A stretch of 64,000 nt of DNA from Tabrizicola sp. GTDB taxonomy: Bacteria; Pseudomonadota; Alphaproteobacteria; Rhodobacterales; Rhodobacteraceae. Below are positions 7,883-17,417 of this stretch, piece after piece (within the stretch, counting starts at the first letter, position 1; every line of letters starts with the position of its first letter). The DNA is taken from NCBI RefSeq assembly GCF_030694085.1, contig NZ_JAUXZE010000039.1:248001-312000 (forward strand), in the 5' to 3' direction. Under the pieces are notes generated by a model, which worked only from the letters and a program-made list of their open reading frames with translations, ran no database searches and was not told the DNA's origin. Made by a program: the position numbers and the translations under genes.

Positions 7883-10591
7883 CTATTCGAAGGCATAGGC
7901 GAAGCCTGCGTCCGAGCCGGTCACAGTGACCCGGGTCAAGGCTGCCCCCTCCAGCTTGCGGTTCAGGACCTGCCGGCTGAGTTCGGGCAGGAGGGTGTTC
8001 GTCAGGATCGCATCGATCATCCGGCCACCACTTTCGATCTCGGTGCAGCGGGCCTTGATCGTGTCCATCACGCCGACGCCGATCACCAATTCGGCGCCGT
8101 GCCCGACCTCCAGCCGCCGGGCGATGCCGCGCAGCTTGTGGCCGGCGATGGCCTCGATCATCGCATCCGAGAGCGGGTAGAAGGGGATCGTCACCACCCG
8201 ACCCAGAAGGGCAGCGGGGAAGACTTTCAGAAGCGGTGCGCGGAGAGAAGAGGTCAACTCCTCCAGGTCGGCGCCGGTCCTGCCGTCGTCGGTCATCGCC
8301 ATGATCTCTTCCGATCCGACGTTGGAGGTCAGCAGGATCAGCGTGTTCTTGAAGTCGATCCGGCGACCTTCGCTGTCGTCCATCATCCCCTTGTCGAAGA
8401 CCTGGAAGAAGATCTCGTGCACGTCGGGGTGGGCCTTTTCGACCTCGTCAAGAAGGATCACCGAATACGGGCGGCGGCGGACAGCTTCGGTCAGGATTCC
8501 GCCCTTGCCGTAGCCGACATAGCCCGGCGGAGCGCCTTTCAGGGTCGAGACGGTGTGCGCCTCCTGGAATTCACTCATGTTGATCGAGATCAGGTTCTGC
8601 TCGCCGCCATACAGCGTCTCGGCCAAGGCCAGCGCGGTCTCGGTCTTGCCGACGCCCGAAGGGCCGCACAGCATGAAGACGCCAATGGGTTTTTCGGGGG
8701 CACCCAGGCCCGCGTAGGAGGTCTGGATTCGGTTGGCGATCATGTCCATCGCGTGATCCTGGCCGACGACGCGGTCCGACAGGGTTCCGGCCAGTTGGAG
8801 GGCGCGTTCGGTCTGGCTGGCAAGCATCCGGCCCATCGGGATTCCGGTCCAGTCCTGGACAATGGCGCCGACGGCAAGGCGGTCGACGGCGGGCAGGATC
8901 AGCGGGCGTTCGCCCTGGGCTTCAGCCAGCGTGGCCATGCGGGCGCGCAGCGTGGTCAGCATTTCGGCCCGGCCTTCGGGGGTCAGGGCCTCTGGCTCGG
9001 CAGTTTCTTCACTGGCCTCGGGTGGGGTCTCTCCGGTCACTCCGGTTTCATCTACCGGCTGACCGGCCCCGCGCAGGGTCGCCCGCAAAGCCAGGACCTC
9101 ATCGACCAGCGCCTTCTCGGCGTCCCAGCGGGCCTTCGCGGCCTCAAGCTCGGTCGTGGCCTTCGCCAGTGCAGCTTCAACCTCGGTCTTGCGGTCGCCG
9201 ACCTCGATGCCGATGGCTTCTTCGCGCCCGATGATCCCCTGCTCGACCTCAAGCGAGGAAAGGCGCCGTTCGATATCCTCCACTTCGGCGGGCGTCGCGT
9301 GCTGAGACACTGCGACGCGAGCGCAGGCGGTATCCAGCAGGCTGATCGCCTTGTCCGGCAGCTGGCGGGAGGGGATGTAGCGGTGCGACAGCGCCACGGC
9401 GGCCTCGATTGCTTCGTCCAGGATTTCGACCTTGTGGTGCTTTTCCAGCACCCCGGCCACGCCGCGCAGCATGCGAACAGCGGCCTCTTCGGAGGGCTCT
9501 TCGACCTTTACCACCTGGAAGCGACGGGTCAGAGCGGGGTCCTTCTCGATGTGTTCCTTGTATTCGGCCCAGGTCGTCGCTGCGACAGTGCGAAGTTCCC
9601 CACGCGCGAGGGCCGGTTTCAGAAGGTTCGCCGCGTCGCCGGTGCCAGCGGCGCCCCCGGCCCCGATCAGCGTATGAGCCTCGTCGATAAACAGGATGAT
9701 GGGCTTTTCCGAGGACTGCACCTCGTCAATCACCTGCTTCAGGCGCTTTTCGAATTCGCCCTTCACCGACGCGCCCGCCTGCATCAGACCTACATCAAGC
9801 ATGTGCAGGTCTACCGCCTTCAGCTGCGGCGGGACGTCCCCACGCGCCAGGCGAAGGGCGAACCCTTCGACGACGGCAGTCTTGCCCACCCCGGCCTCGC
9901 CGGTGAGGATCGGGTTGTTCTGGCGACGGCGCATCAGGATGTCGATGATCTGGCGAATCTCGGGATCGCGGCCGATCACCGGGTCGATCTTCCCGGCGCG
10001 GGCGCGTTCGGTCAGGTTCGTGGCGTACTGGTCCAGCGCCGACTTGCCACCGGGGGCCTGCTTTGGCTTTGTCGCTTCCCCCGCAGGCTTTGCGCCTTCG
10101 ACGGACTCGGCCAGCAGATCGCCCAACTGGCCGGACATCGAGGTCGGGTCAATCTTGTCGAACTCCAGACTGATCTTGAACAGCAGCCCCTCCAACACCG
10201 GGACCTTCAGCGCACCCAGAAGGATGTAAGCCGACCGCACGGTGTCGTCACCGAAGTCGAGGCTGCCAAAGGTCCAGCCTTCCTGGATCGCGCGGAAAAT
10301 GTGGTCCGAGAATTCCTCGACCGACCCTGCGCCGTGTGGCAACGCATCGACGGCCCGGGTGATGTCGGCGGCCAGGCGCGATGCATCGACCCCTGCGGAG
10401 GCGCAGAGGATCTCGAAATCAGACCGGGCGCTCTGGGACAGCGCCTCGATGAAATGGACCAGCTCGACGTACGGGTTGCCACGCGCCTTGGCGGTCTGGG
10501 CCGCCGCCGAAAAAGCCTTGAGGCAGACGGGGTTGAGCTTGCCGACAAGCTCTTTGCGCTTGATCGTTTCGGTGCCGCCACGTGGGGCCAT
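7883..10591 (-). CDS. tssH: T6SS sheath-recycling ATPase TssH (ClpV)
   Basis: The product is 902 residues, the normal ClpV length. After an N-terminal Clp repeat domain (about 1-160) come two AAA+ modules. The first has Walker A GEAGVGKT at 231-238 and Walker B FIDEAH at 301-306; the second has Walker A GPSGVGKT at 643-650. A coiled-coil middle domain lies about 440-560, with an acidic Glu/Thr-rich insert near 515-535. ClpV disassembles contracted TssB/TssC sheaths for reuse. The variable N-domain and the T6SS neighbours separate it from the housekeeping disaggregase ClpB. The gene is divergent from ppkA across 160 bases that must hold both promoters. Confidence 0.97.
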   Translation of the reverse strand: MAPRGGTETIKRKELVGKLNPVCLKAFSAAAQTAKARGNPYVELVHFIEALSQSARSDFEILCASAGVDASRLAADITRAVDALPHGAGSVEEFSDHIFRAIQEGWTFGSLDFGDDTVRSAYILLGALKVPVLEGLLFKISLEFDKIDPTSMSGQLGDLLAESVEGAKPAGEATKPKQAPGGKSALDQYATNLTERARAGKIDPVIGRDPEIRQIIDILMRRRQNNPILTGEAGVGKTAVVEGFALRLARGDVPPQLKAVDLHMLDVGLMQAGASVKGEFEKRLKQVIDEVQSSEKPIILFIDEAHTLIGAGGAAGTGDAANLLKPALARGELRTVAATTWAEYKEHIEKDPALTRRFQVVKVEEPSEEAAVRMLRGVAGVLEKHHKVEILDEAIEAAVALSHRYIPSRQLPDKAISLLDTACARVAVSQHATPAEVEDIERRLSSLEVEQGIIGREEAIGIEVGDRKTEVEAALAKATTELEAAKARWDAEKALVDEVLALRATLRGAGQPVDETGVTGETPPEASEETAEPEALTPEGRAEMLTTLRARMATLAEAQGERPLILPAVDRLAVGAIVQDWTGIPMGRMLASQTERALQLAGTLSDRVVGQDHAMDMIANRIQTSYAGLGAPEKPIGVFMLCGPSGVGKTETALALAETLYGGEQNLISINMSEFQEAHTVSTLKGAPPGYVGYGKGGILTEAVRRRPYSVILLDEVEKAHPDVHEIFFQVFDKGMMDDSEGRRIDFKNTLILLTSNVGSEEIMAMTDDGRTGADLEELTSSLRAPLLKVFPAALLGRVVTIPFYPLSDAMIEAIAGHKLRGIARRLEVGHGAELVIGVGVMDTIKARCTEIESGGRMIDAILTNTLLPELSRQVLNRKLEGAALTRVTVTGSDAGFAYAFE

Positions 10592-10751
10592 AATTCTTGC
10601 CCTTTATCGGTTTTGAATATGCTTGCTCATCACGACGGAAAGACGCAGGCTTTTCCGCAAGGTCAACTTAAACCGGAAATTTCCACATGGCGACTGTTTT
10701 GGTGTCCGTCGCAGGTGCCGAAACCCCGACCCCGGCGGATAGAGGCACCCC

Positions 10752-12860
10752 ATGATCGGCCCGCTGCCCGGAGACATCTTCCGCCAGGGCCAGGTGCTGA
10801 ACCACACCTACGAGATCGAGGGTGTGTTGGGCCGGGGCGGGACGGGCGAGGTTTACCGGGCGCGCAACCAGATTTCAGGCCGGATCGTCGCGATCAAAGC
10901 ATTGAACGCGCAGTTTTCGGGCAATGACGACTACATCCAGCTGATGCGGCGCGAAGAGCAGATGCGCGACGTGATGAACGACGCCGTGGTGCGCTACAGC
11001 GAATGTTCGCGGACCGACCAGGGGCATGTCTTCCTGGTGATGGATTTCATCGACGGGCCGTCGATGAACGACATCATGATGCGCCGCCGGATGGACCCCC
11101 GCGAGTTGATGATCATCGCCCACCGGGTTGCCGAAGGGTTGGTGGCAGCGCATGGGCGGGGGATCGTCCACCGGGACCTGTCGCCCGACAACGTGGTCCT
11201 GCGCGATGGGGCACCGGAGAAAGCGACGATCATCGACTTCGGCATCGCCAAGGATACCTCGGCCGGGGCGAAGACCATCGTCGGCAACGAGTTTGCAGGG
11301 AAATACGAATACGCCGCCCCCGAGCAGCTGGAGGGGCGGGCCGAAAAGCGGTCGGACCTTTATGCGCTGGGCGCGACCTTGCTCGCGGCCTATCGCGGGC
11401 AGGTGCCCTTCGGCGGCGCTACTCCGGGTGAGATCGTGCGCCGCAAGCAGACGAAGCTGGACACCGAGGGTGTGCCGGACCCGCTGAAGGGCCTGATCGA
11501 CTGGTTGGCCGCCCCCGCCTTGGCCGACCGCGCGCCAAGTGCAGAGGCGGTGGTCGACCGACTTGCCAAGGCGCTGAAGCCGGTCTCGGCGCGGGGTGGA
11601 CGACAGGCCTCTGGGTCCGGCAGCGCGGTGCGCAAGGGGCGTGGCGGGACGCTGGCTGTACTGGTGGCGCTGCTGCTGGGCCTGATGGTCGGCGGCGCCT
11701 GGTATGCCGGGCTTCTCGGCGGGTTGACCACGCCGCCGCCTCCAGTGGCTGCCCCCTATCAGCTGGCGGCGAAGTTCGGCCCTGCGGGGTCAGCGTTCTC
11801 TGCCCATGCCCCCGACGAGCCCGCTGCGGCGCTTTTGCGCCAGGCTTTCGCCGGGGCTGCCGGTGCGCCCGCCCCTGAAGGGTCGGTGACACTTGCGGCG
11901 GGGGTGCCTGACGAACTTTGGGTCGGCCATGTGGTAACGGGTCTTGGCCTGATGCAGGGGCTGGCAGAATGGGACCTGGCAGTCAGCGACCGGGCTGTCA
12001 CGCTGACCGGTCTGGCCGACAGCCGCGACCTTGCTGTCGGAAAGACCACTGCAATCTCGGACTGGGCGCGGCAGGCGGGGTTGACCGCACGCGTCGACAT
12101 CGTGATTGGCCCGCGCATCCTGCCGGTCGCGGGTGTGGAGGAGATGATCCTGCCCTTCGCCACCTGCGGCCAGCTTCGCCCCGTCCAGCCGCCCGCGTCC
12201 GGCTATGCAATCGGCGACACCGTTGTCGTCTCGGGCGCGCTGGAGACCGAGGTCGCGCGGGACAAGCTGCGGGAAAGCCTTGAGGCAGGGATCGGCGAGC
12301 GCAAGGTAAGGATCGACGCCACGATCCTGAACGCGGACCTTTGCGCTATCCGCAAGGTCCTGCCACCACTGGAGTCGGACAACCTGACGATCTGGCTGGG
12401 CGACGGGGCGACCGGGCAGGTCAATCTTTCCGGCATCTACCGGGCCGGCGAAAATCCGATTGCCGAGGTTCTGGCCCCCGCCGATCTGACCGGCCTGTCT
12501 CTTTGGGTCGTGGTGGTCGACAACACCGGGTCGGTCTATAACCTGTTGCCCAATATCCGGCAGGAAGCACACGAGATCACCGACGTCGGCGAGGTGCTGA
12601 ATGGCCAGCGCCGTATCCGGGTCCTGTTCTCGGTCGAGGACCTGCAGGCGAAGAGAGGCTTCCTCGGGACCGTGGTCAGCGAGGACAGCTTCGGCAAGTC
12701 CGAGGTGATCGCGTTCCTTTCCAGAACCTCGCTTTTCGGGATCCGCAGACCCAAGGATGAATCCGTCGCCTCCTTTGCCGAAGCCCTGGCGGAAATCCTG
12801 CGCGAGGAGCCGGGAAACATCGTTTCGATCGCCTCCAGGGTCATCGATGCAAGACCTTGA
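10752..12860 (+). CDS. ppkA: membrane Ser/Thr protein kinase PpkA
   Basis: The product is 702 residues. The kinase domain (about 20-275) has a Gly-rich loop GRGGTG at 27-32, the ATP Lys in VAIK at 49, HRDLSPDN from 140 and DFG at 162-164; Ser replaces the common Lys after HRDL, as in many bacterial kinases of this group. A single membrane segment lies at about 298-321. The rest is periplasmic and ends with a DUF4384-like domain (about 560-690, with LSGIYRAGENP and VYNLLPN). PpkA phosphorylates the FHA protein and so switches on T6SS firing; the antagonist pppA is at 35007-35762. The gene opens the rightward T6SS block and is followed by 74 bases with a possible sigma-54 promoter before tssA. 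Confidence 0.93.
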   Translation: MIGPLPGDIFRQGQVLNHTYEIEGVLGRGGTGEVYRARNQISGRIVAIKALNAQFSGNDDYIQLMRREEQMRDVMNDAVVRYSECSRTDQGHVFLVMDFIDGPSMNDIMMRRRMDPRELMIIAHRVAEGLVAAHGRGIVHRDLSPDNVVLRDGAPEKATIIDFGIAKDTSAGAKTIVGNEFAGKYEYAAPEQLEGRAEKRSDLYALGATLLAAYRGQVPFGGATPGEIVRRKQTKLDTEGVPDPLKGLIDWLAAPALADRAPSAEAVVDRLAKALKPVSARGGRQASGSGSAVRKGRGGTLAVLVALLLGLMVGGAWYAGLLGGLTTPPPPVAAPYQLAAKFGPAGSAFSAHAPDEPAAALLRQAFAGAAGAPAPEGSVTLAAGVPDELWVGHVVTGLGLMQGLAEWDLAVSDRAVTLTGLADSRDLAVGKTTAISDWARQAGLTARVDIVIGPRILPVAGVEEMILPFATCGQLRPVQPPASGYAIGDTVVVSGALETEVARDKLRESLEAGIGERKVRIDATILNADLCAIRKVLPPLESDNLTIWLGDGATGQVNLSGIYRAGENPIAEVLAPADLTGLSLWVVVVDNTGSVYNLLPNIRQEAHEITDVGEVLNGQRRIRVLFSVEDLQAKRGFLGTVVSEDSFGKSEVIAFLSRTSLFGIRRPKDESVASFAEALAEILREEPGNIVSIASRVIDARP

Positions 12861-12872
12861 CTTTAAGTCAGG

Positions 12873-12888
12873 TGGTGCAAGACTTGCC
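12873..12888 (+). promoter_or_regulatory. candidate sigma-54 promoter upstream of tssA
   Basis: The sequence TGGTGCAAGACTTGCC has GG and GC doublets exactly 12 bases apart and an intact TTGC, as sigma-54 (-24/-12) promoters require. The C-A of the consensus TGGCAC is replaced by T-G, so the upstream half is weak. It lies about 50 bases before the tssA start in the only real gap between ppkA and tssA. Sigma-54 control of T6SS operons is known in several proteobacteria. Confidence 0.35.
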
Positions 12889-12934
12889 CGCGTAGATTGT
12901 GGTTTGCACGTTTCGCAGAAGGCTTTGGACACAG

Positions 12935-14077
12935 ATGGAGCTTGAACCATTCCTGGTTCCGGTGGGCGATGGAAATGCCTCTGGGCTGGACCTGCGCAAC
13001 GATCCGCGATTCCACGGGATCGAGCGGCTTGTGGAGCCTGCCGCGCGTGCGGTTCGGGTGGAAAATGTTCGGAGCGGTGGCATCGGCGGCGTCAACATCG
13101 ACTGGTCCGGCCTGCTTGATCAGGCGGTCGAACTGGCTGCAACCGGACGTGACATCCGGCTTCTGGTCATTGTTGTGCGCACCCTGGCAAATGCCGAGGG
13201 ATTCACCGGCCTGACCCGTGGTCTGGACCTGCTGACCGCCACGGTCGAGCAGTACTGGGACAGTCTCCACCCATTGCTTCGGGAAAGCCCCTCTCCGCGC
13301 GAAGCGGCGACACGACGGATCAACTCGTTGTTCCAGCTGGAAAACGCGGACAACGGCCTGCTCTGCGACCTGGAGTTTGCTGTCGTTCTTAGCCCGCGCG
13401 GCATCGGCCCGATCACCGGCGCGGACCTTTGCGCCGGGGGGCTGACGCGCAACCAGGCGCAGTCGGAGCTGCCCAGCGGTCTGGGCGAACGGGAAGTGGC
13501 CGAGCATCTGGCCCGGCATGAAGCGCAGCAGAACCGGGTGACGGCGGCCTGCCGCGCCCAGGCCGCCGAACGGCCCGAGGAGTTGGCCGCCCTTGTCCAG
13601 GCCATCGAAGCCGCCCGTGCCGCGCTGGCCCGGCTTGAGGCCGCGTTGAACGCGCGGGTGATGGAAAACGGGGTCGGTGTCCGGTTCAAGGAGCTGGACA
13701 AGGTCTTGAGCCGCCTGGTTGCACCCCTCGCCGCCGCCCAGGCCCAGACCATCACAAGCCACCCACCTTCCGAGGCGACTGCCATGACTGACCCAGTCTC
13801 GCCCGCCCCCGCCCTGAACGGTGCCCATCCCGCACCCCCTGCCGGTGGCATCCCCGGTTCGGTCAACTCGCGTCGGGACGTCGAGCGCTGTCTCGACATG
13901 ATCATCGACTTCTACGAACGCACCGAACCCTCCAGCCCGATCCCGCATCTGGCGCGGCGGATGCGGAAGATGGTGCCGATGAACTTCCTGCAGCTGATGG
14001 AAGAGATCGCCCCCAGCGGGATGAAGGAATTCAAGAACGTCGCCGGCGTGGACGACAAGAAATCGGCCTCGCAATAG
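12935..14077 (+). CDS. tssA: T6SS baseplate/cap protein TssA
   Basis: The product is 380 residues. An ImpA-type N-terminal domain covers about 10-125 (DPRFHGIERLV, then ATGRDIRLLVIVVRTL, then VEQYWDSLHP). The C-terminal end, from about residue 312, reads SRRDVERCLDMIIDFYERTE followed by SSPIPHLARR and FLQLMEEI, the usual TssA tail. TssA primes baseplate and sheath assembly and stays at the growing end. The linker at 255-310 is Ala/Pro-rich. The ATG at 12935 was chosen because homology starts there. tssB follows after 30 bases with a strong AGGAGAGG site at 14092-14099. Confidence 0.93.
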   Translation: MELEPFLVPVGDGNASGLDLRNDPRFHGIERLVEPAARAVRVENVRSGGIGGVNIDWSGLLDQAVELAATGRDIRLLVIVVRTLANAEGFTGLTRGLDLLTATVEQYWDSLHPLLRESPSPREAATRRINSLFQLENADNGLLCDLEFAVVLSPRGIGPITGADLCAGGLTRNQAQSELPSGLGEREVAEHLARHEAQQNRVTAACRAQAAERPEELAALVQAIEAARAALARLEAALNARVMENGVGVRFKELDKVLSRLVAPLAAAQAQTITSHPPSEATAMTDPVSPAPALNGAHPAPPAGGIPGSVNSRRDVERCLDMIIDFYERTEPSSPIPHLARRMRKMVPMNFLQLMEEIAPSGMKEFKNVAGVDDKKSASQ

Positions 14078-14107
14078 GCCCCAGGACGATCAGGAGAGGT
14101 CTGAGAC

Positions 14108-14632
14108 ATGGCAAGTGAAAGCAAGGCAAAGGTGATCGAACGCAACCGCGCCCCGCGTGTGCAGATCGCCTACGACGTGGAACACTACGGCAGCCCGACC
14201 ACCATCGAGCTTCCCTTCGTGATGGGCGTAATGGCCGACCTTGCCGGCAAGTCCGAGACGAAGGAGGCGATGAAGCCGGTGAACGACCGCAGCTTCGTCG
14301 ACGTCGACGCAGGGCGGTTCGGCAAGTTCATGGAGGCCCTGGCCCCCCGCGTGAAAGCCCGCGTCCCGAACCGCCTGGGCGGCAAGGACGGTGCGGCGGA
14401 TGACGAGATGTTCGTCGACCTGACGTTCAAGAACATGTCCGACTTCACGCCGGACAAGGTGGCCGAACAGGTCCCCGCTCTGGCCGAGCTTCTGAAGATG
14501 CGTCGTCAACTTGAAGAACTTCTCGGTTACATGGATGGCAAGGTGAACGCCGAAAAGCGCATCGCCCAGCTTCTGCAGAACGAGCCCCTGCTACAGCAGG
14601 TCGCCGAAGAAGCCACCAAGAAGGAGGGCTGA
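14108..14632 (+). CDS. tssB: T6SS contractile sheath small subunit TssB
   Basis: The product is 174 residues, normal for TssB/VipA. The start SKAKVIERNRAPRVQIAYDV, the ELPFVMGVMADLAG strand-turn and the FVDVDAGRFGKFMEALAPRV block are hallmark positions. A C-terminal helix (LLKMRRQLEELLGYMDGK) corresponds to the part that interlocks with TssC. It forms the sheath around the Hcp tube and is extracted by ClpV after firing. tssC follows after 3 bases, which suits equal production of both subunits. Confidence 0.97.
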   Translation: MASESKAKVIERNRAPRVQIAYDVEHYGSPTTIELPFVMGVMADLAGKSETKEAMKPVNDRSFVDVDAGRFGKFMEALAPRVKARVPNRLGGKDGAADDEMFVDLTFKNMSDFTPDKVAEQVPALAELLKMRRQLEELLGYMDGKVNAEKRIAQLLQNEPLLQQVAEEATKKEG

Positions 14633-14635
14633 GGA

Positions 14636-16147
14636 ATGGCTGAACAGGAAAAGCAGGCGTCCGCCGGTGTCGCAGAAGCCCAGGCCGTCGATCTGGGCGA
14701 ATTCAGCGACCTTCTTGAAAAGGATTTTCGTGTCAAGGAAGACGAAAGCCAGAAGCTGCATCAGCTGGTGCAGAACCTGGCGCTGGCCGCTACCGAACGG
14801 TCGGGCACGGCCACCATTTCCGGCAATGCGGTCAAATCGATCAAGAACCTGATCGCCGGGATCGACAGCCTTCTGACCACCCAGATGAACGAGATCATGC
14901 ACGCCCCCGAACTGCGCGAGATCGAGGGGACCTGGCGTGGCCTGCACTATCTGGTGAACAACACCGAGACCGACCAGAAGCTGAAGATCCGGGTGATGAA
15001 CATCACCAAGGACCAGCTGGCCGACACGCTGGAGGATTTCGAAGGCCAGATGTGGGACCAGTCCCCCATCTTCAAGAAGCTTTACACCGACGAGTATTCC
15101 ATGTTCGGCGGTGAGCCCTTTGGCGCCATCGTCGGCGCCTACGAGTTCAGCCACCATCCGCGCGACGTGGGCCTTCTGCGCAACATGTCGGGCATCTGCG
15201 CCAGCGCGCATGCGCCCTTCATTGCAGCGGTTGCTCCGCAGCTTTTCCGAATGGAAAGCTGGCAGGAGCTGCCAAATCCGCAGGACCTGCAGCAGATCGT
15301 GTCGTCGCCCGACTATGCCAGCTGGCAGTCGCTGCGGGAAAGCGAGGACGCCCGCTATATCGGCCTGACCATGCCGCGTGTCCTTGCCCGCCTGCCCTAT
15401 GGTGCAGCCACCATCCCGGTGAAGGGCTTCGCCTTCGAAGAAGAGATCGACGGCAAGCACGACCACTATGTCTGGATGAACGCGGCTTTCGCGATGGGGG
15501 TGAACATCAACCGCAGCCACAAGCTTTACGGCTGGGGCACCCAGATCCGTGGCGTCGAATCCGGCGGTGCGGTGGTCAACCTGCCGGTGCACAGCTTCCC
15601 GACCGATGACGGGTCCATCGCGATGAAGTGCCCGACAGAGATCGCCATCGACGACCGGCGCGAGGCGGAACTGGCCAAGCTTGGGTTCATGCCGATCCTG
15701 CACCGCAAGAATACCGACATCGCGGCCTTCATCGGGGCACACAGCCTGCAGGACGACGAAACCCGTGCCGGTCGTCTGGTCGACCCGGACGCCCAGTCGA
15801 ACGAACGGCTGTCGGCCAACCTGCCCTATCTCTTCCCGGTCAGCCGTTTCGCCCACTATTTGAAGGCGATCGCCCGCGACAAGGTCGGGACCTACAAGGA
15901 ACGCGGCGACATGCAGAAATGGCTGTCAGAGTGGATCAACCGCTACGTTCTGGCGAACCCGGAACTGGCGGACGACAAGTCCAAGGCGAAGCGGCCCTTG
16001 GCCAAGGCGGAGGTCCAGGTCGACTCGGTCGAGGGTCGGCCCGGCTATTACGCGGCGCGGTTCTATCTGCGGCCGCACTACCAACTGGAGGGGATCAACG
16101 CCAGCTTGCGGCTGGTGTCCGAACTGCCTTCGGTCAAGAACGGATGA
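14636..16147 (+). CDS. tssC: T6SS contractile sheath large subunit TssC
   Basis: The product is 503 residues, typical of TssC/VipB. Recognisable blocks are the sheath motif EIEGTWRGLHYLV (about 97-109), YEFSHHPRDVGLLR, VLARLPYG and the C-terminal YYAARFYLRPHYQLEG with a final SLRLVSELP strand. The N-terminal 30 residues are variable and acidic and may carry the ClpV-binding helix. It assembles with TssB. The GAAGGAG at 16175-16181 after the stop serves hcp, the next gene. Confidence 0.97.
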   Translation: MAEQEKQASAGVAEAQAVDLGEFSDLLEKDFRVKEDESQKLHQLVQNLALAATERSGTATISGNAVKSIKNLIAGIDSLLTTQMNEIMHAPELREIEGTWRGLHYLVNNTETDQKLKIRVMNITKDQLADTLEDFEGQMWDQSPIFKKLYTDEYSMFGGEPFGAIVGAYEFSHHPRDVGLLRNMSGICASAHAPFIAAVAPQLFRMESWQELPNPQDLQQIVSSPDYASWQSLRESEDARYIGLTMPRVLARLPYGAATIPVKGFAFEEEIDGKHDHYVWMNAAFAMGVNINRSHKLYGWGTQIRGVESGGAVVNLPVHSFPTDDGSIAMKCPTEIAIDDRREAELAKLGFMPILHRKNTDIAAFIGAHSLQDDETRAGRLVDPDAQSNERLSANLPYLFPVSRFAHYLKAIARDKVGTYKERGDMQKWLSEWINRYVLANPELADDKSKAKRPLAKAEVQVDSVEGRPGYYAARFYLRPHYQLEGINASLRLVSELPSVKNG

Positions 16148-16188
16148 ATTTCAAACCCACAAGATATCAACCCTGAAGGAGTTAAGCT

Positions 16189-16665
16189 ATGGCAGCCGGA
16201 ATTTTCATCGACCTCGGCAACGGCATCAAGGGTGAAAGCACCCAGGTCGGATACGAGGACCACATCGCAGCATCGTCTCTGCAATGGGGCGTTGGCCGCG
16301 GTATCGGCTCGTTTACCAGCGGCATCCGCGAAACCAGCCGGCCCAACTTTTCCGAACTGACATTCACCAAGACCGTGGACATTTCGACAAACGACATCCT
16401 GGTCGCGATGGCCAAGGGCAAGGCACTGGCGACGGTGCTGATTTCCTTCGTCCGCGACAACGGGGAAGACGGGTTCACCTACCTCACCTACGAGCTGAGC
16501 GATGTGTTCGTGTCGTCCTACTCGGCGTCGTCGGGCGGCGAGACGCCGATGGAAAGCGTCAGTCTGAACTATGCCAAGATCAAGTCGGTCTACAAGAAAC
16601 TCGCTTCCGACCATTCGGACGCCGGCGAGAACGACTTCGAATACGATCTCAAGGCCCAGGTCTGA
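16189..16665 (+). CDS. hcp: T6SS tube protein Hcp (TssD)
   Basis: The product is 158 residues and forms the hexameric inner tube that is secreted with the spike. It begins MAAGIFIDLGNGIKGESTQ and contains SLQWGVGRGIGSFTS and a LTFTKTVDISTNDI segment that match Hcp. It has no C-terminal effector extension. A strong GAAGGAG site at 16175-16181, seven bases before the ATG, fits the high demand for this protein. It sits between tssC and tssE in the rightward operon. Confidence 0.97.
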   Translation: MAAGIFIDLGNGIKGESTQVGYEDHIAASSLQWGVGRGIGSFTSGIRETSRPNFSELTFTKTVDISTNDILVAMAKGKALATVLISFVRDNGEDGFTYLTYELSDVFVSSYSASSGGETPMESVSLNYAKIKSVYKKLASDHSDAGENDFEYDLKAQV

Positions 16666-16700
16666 AGTCGGCAGGCCCGGAAGGATAAGGCAAGGCAACG

Positions 16701-17417
16701 ATGTCTGATCCGACCCTGGCACCCCAGTCACGACGCGAGGCGGTCCAACCCAGCCTGTGGGACCGCCTTGTGGACGATCTGCCCGGGATCGTGTCGGAAA
16801 CGGATCGGCAGCGATTGGATCTTGCGGCTCGGATCGGCGCCGACAAGGTTCAGGCCGTGCTTGTCGGCGGTGCGCGCGCGATCCAGGGGGACGCCAGTCT
16901 TGATGACCATACCCGGCGCGACCTGCATCTGTTCCTGACCCAGATGGCGCGCCGCGCCTTCCTGGAAGAACGTGGCATCGTCGTAAGCCCCGCAGTCCTG
17001 CGCGAGGCGGTCCGCCGCGACATCGAGGCGCTGTTCAACGTCGAGCGTTTCGAATCCGGCCTGCAGCTTTCGGATCTGGAACGGAAAGGTTATGAGACCC
17101 CCGAAGAGATGATCGCCGACTTTCCCCATGTCCGTCGGTCAGTTCTCAACTACGGCGTGCCCTCCTTTTCGGGGCGCAGCATCACGGACTTCGATCTTGC
17201 CGCCCTTGCCAAGGAGTTGCGCGAGGTGATTGCCGTCTTCGAGCCCCGGCTAAAGCGCGACAGCATCCGCGTGAAGGTCGCCCCTGGGGATCGGGCCGGA
17301 ATGAAGATCGAGGTCGACGCGATGCTGTTGCTCTCGCCGGTTCCAGAGCGGCTGCGGTTGTCCACAATGGTCGACCTGGACAACGGACGCGCAACTACAG
17401 CGGTCGAGGACGGGTGA
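16701..17417 (+). CDS. tssE: T6SS baseplate protein TssE, longer than usual
   Basis: The product is 238 residues, while TssE (gp25-like) proteins usually have about 130-180. The N-terminal LWDRLVDDLPG motif and the core LREAVRRDIEALFNVERFES, then FPHVRRSVLNYGVPSFSG are typical. Between them, at about residues 35-95, lies an extra helical segment rich in Ala, Arg and Leu. TssE joins TssF, TssG and TssK in the baseplate wedge. The start overlaps nothing; the stop overlaps tssF by 4 bases. Confidence 0.92.
   Translation: MSDPTLAPQSRREAVQPSLWDRLVDDLPGIVSETDRQRLDLAARIGADKVQAVLVGGARAIQGDASLDDHTRRDLHLFLTQMARRAFLEERGIVVSPAVLREAVRRDIEALFNVERFESGLQLSDLERKGYETPEEMIADFPHVRRSVLNYGVPSFSGRSITDFDLAALAKELREVIAVFEPRLKRDSIRVKVAPGDRAGMKIEVDAMLLLSPVPERLRLSTMVDLDNGRATTAVEDG

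Noticed and set aside
8099..10927. Very long open frame (about 940 codons) on the plus strand
   Set aside because: It is antisense to clpV, arises from high GC codon bias and has no protein-like motifs.
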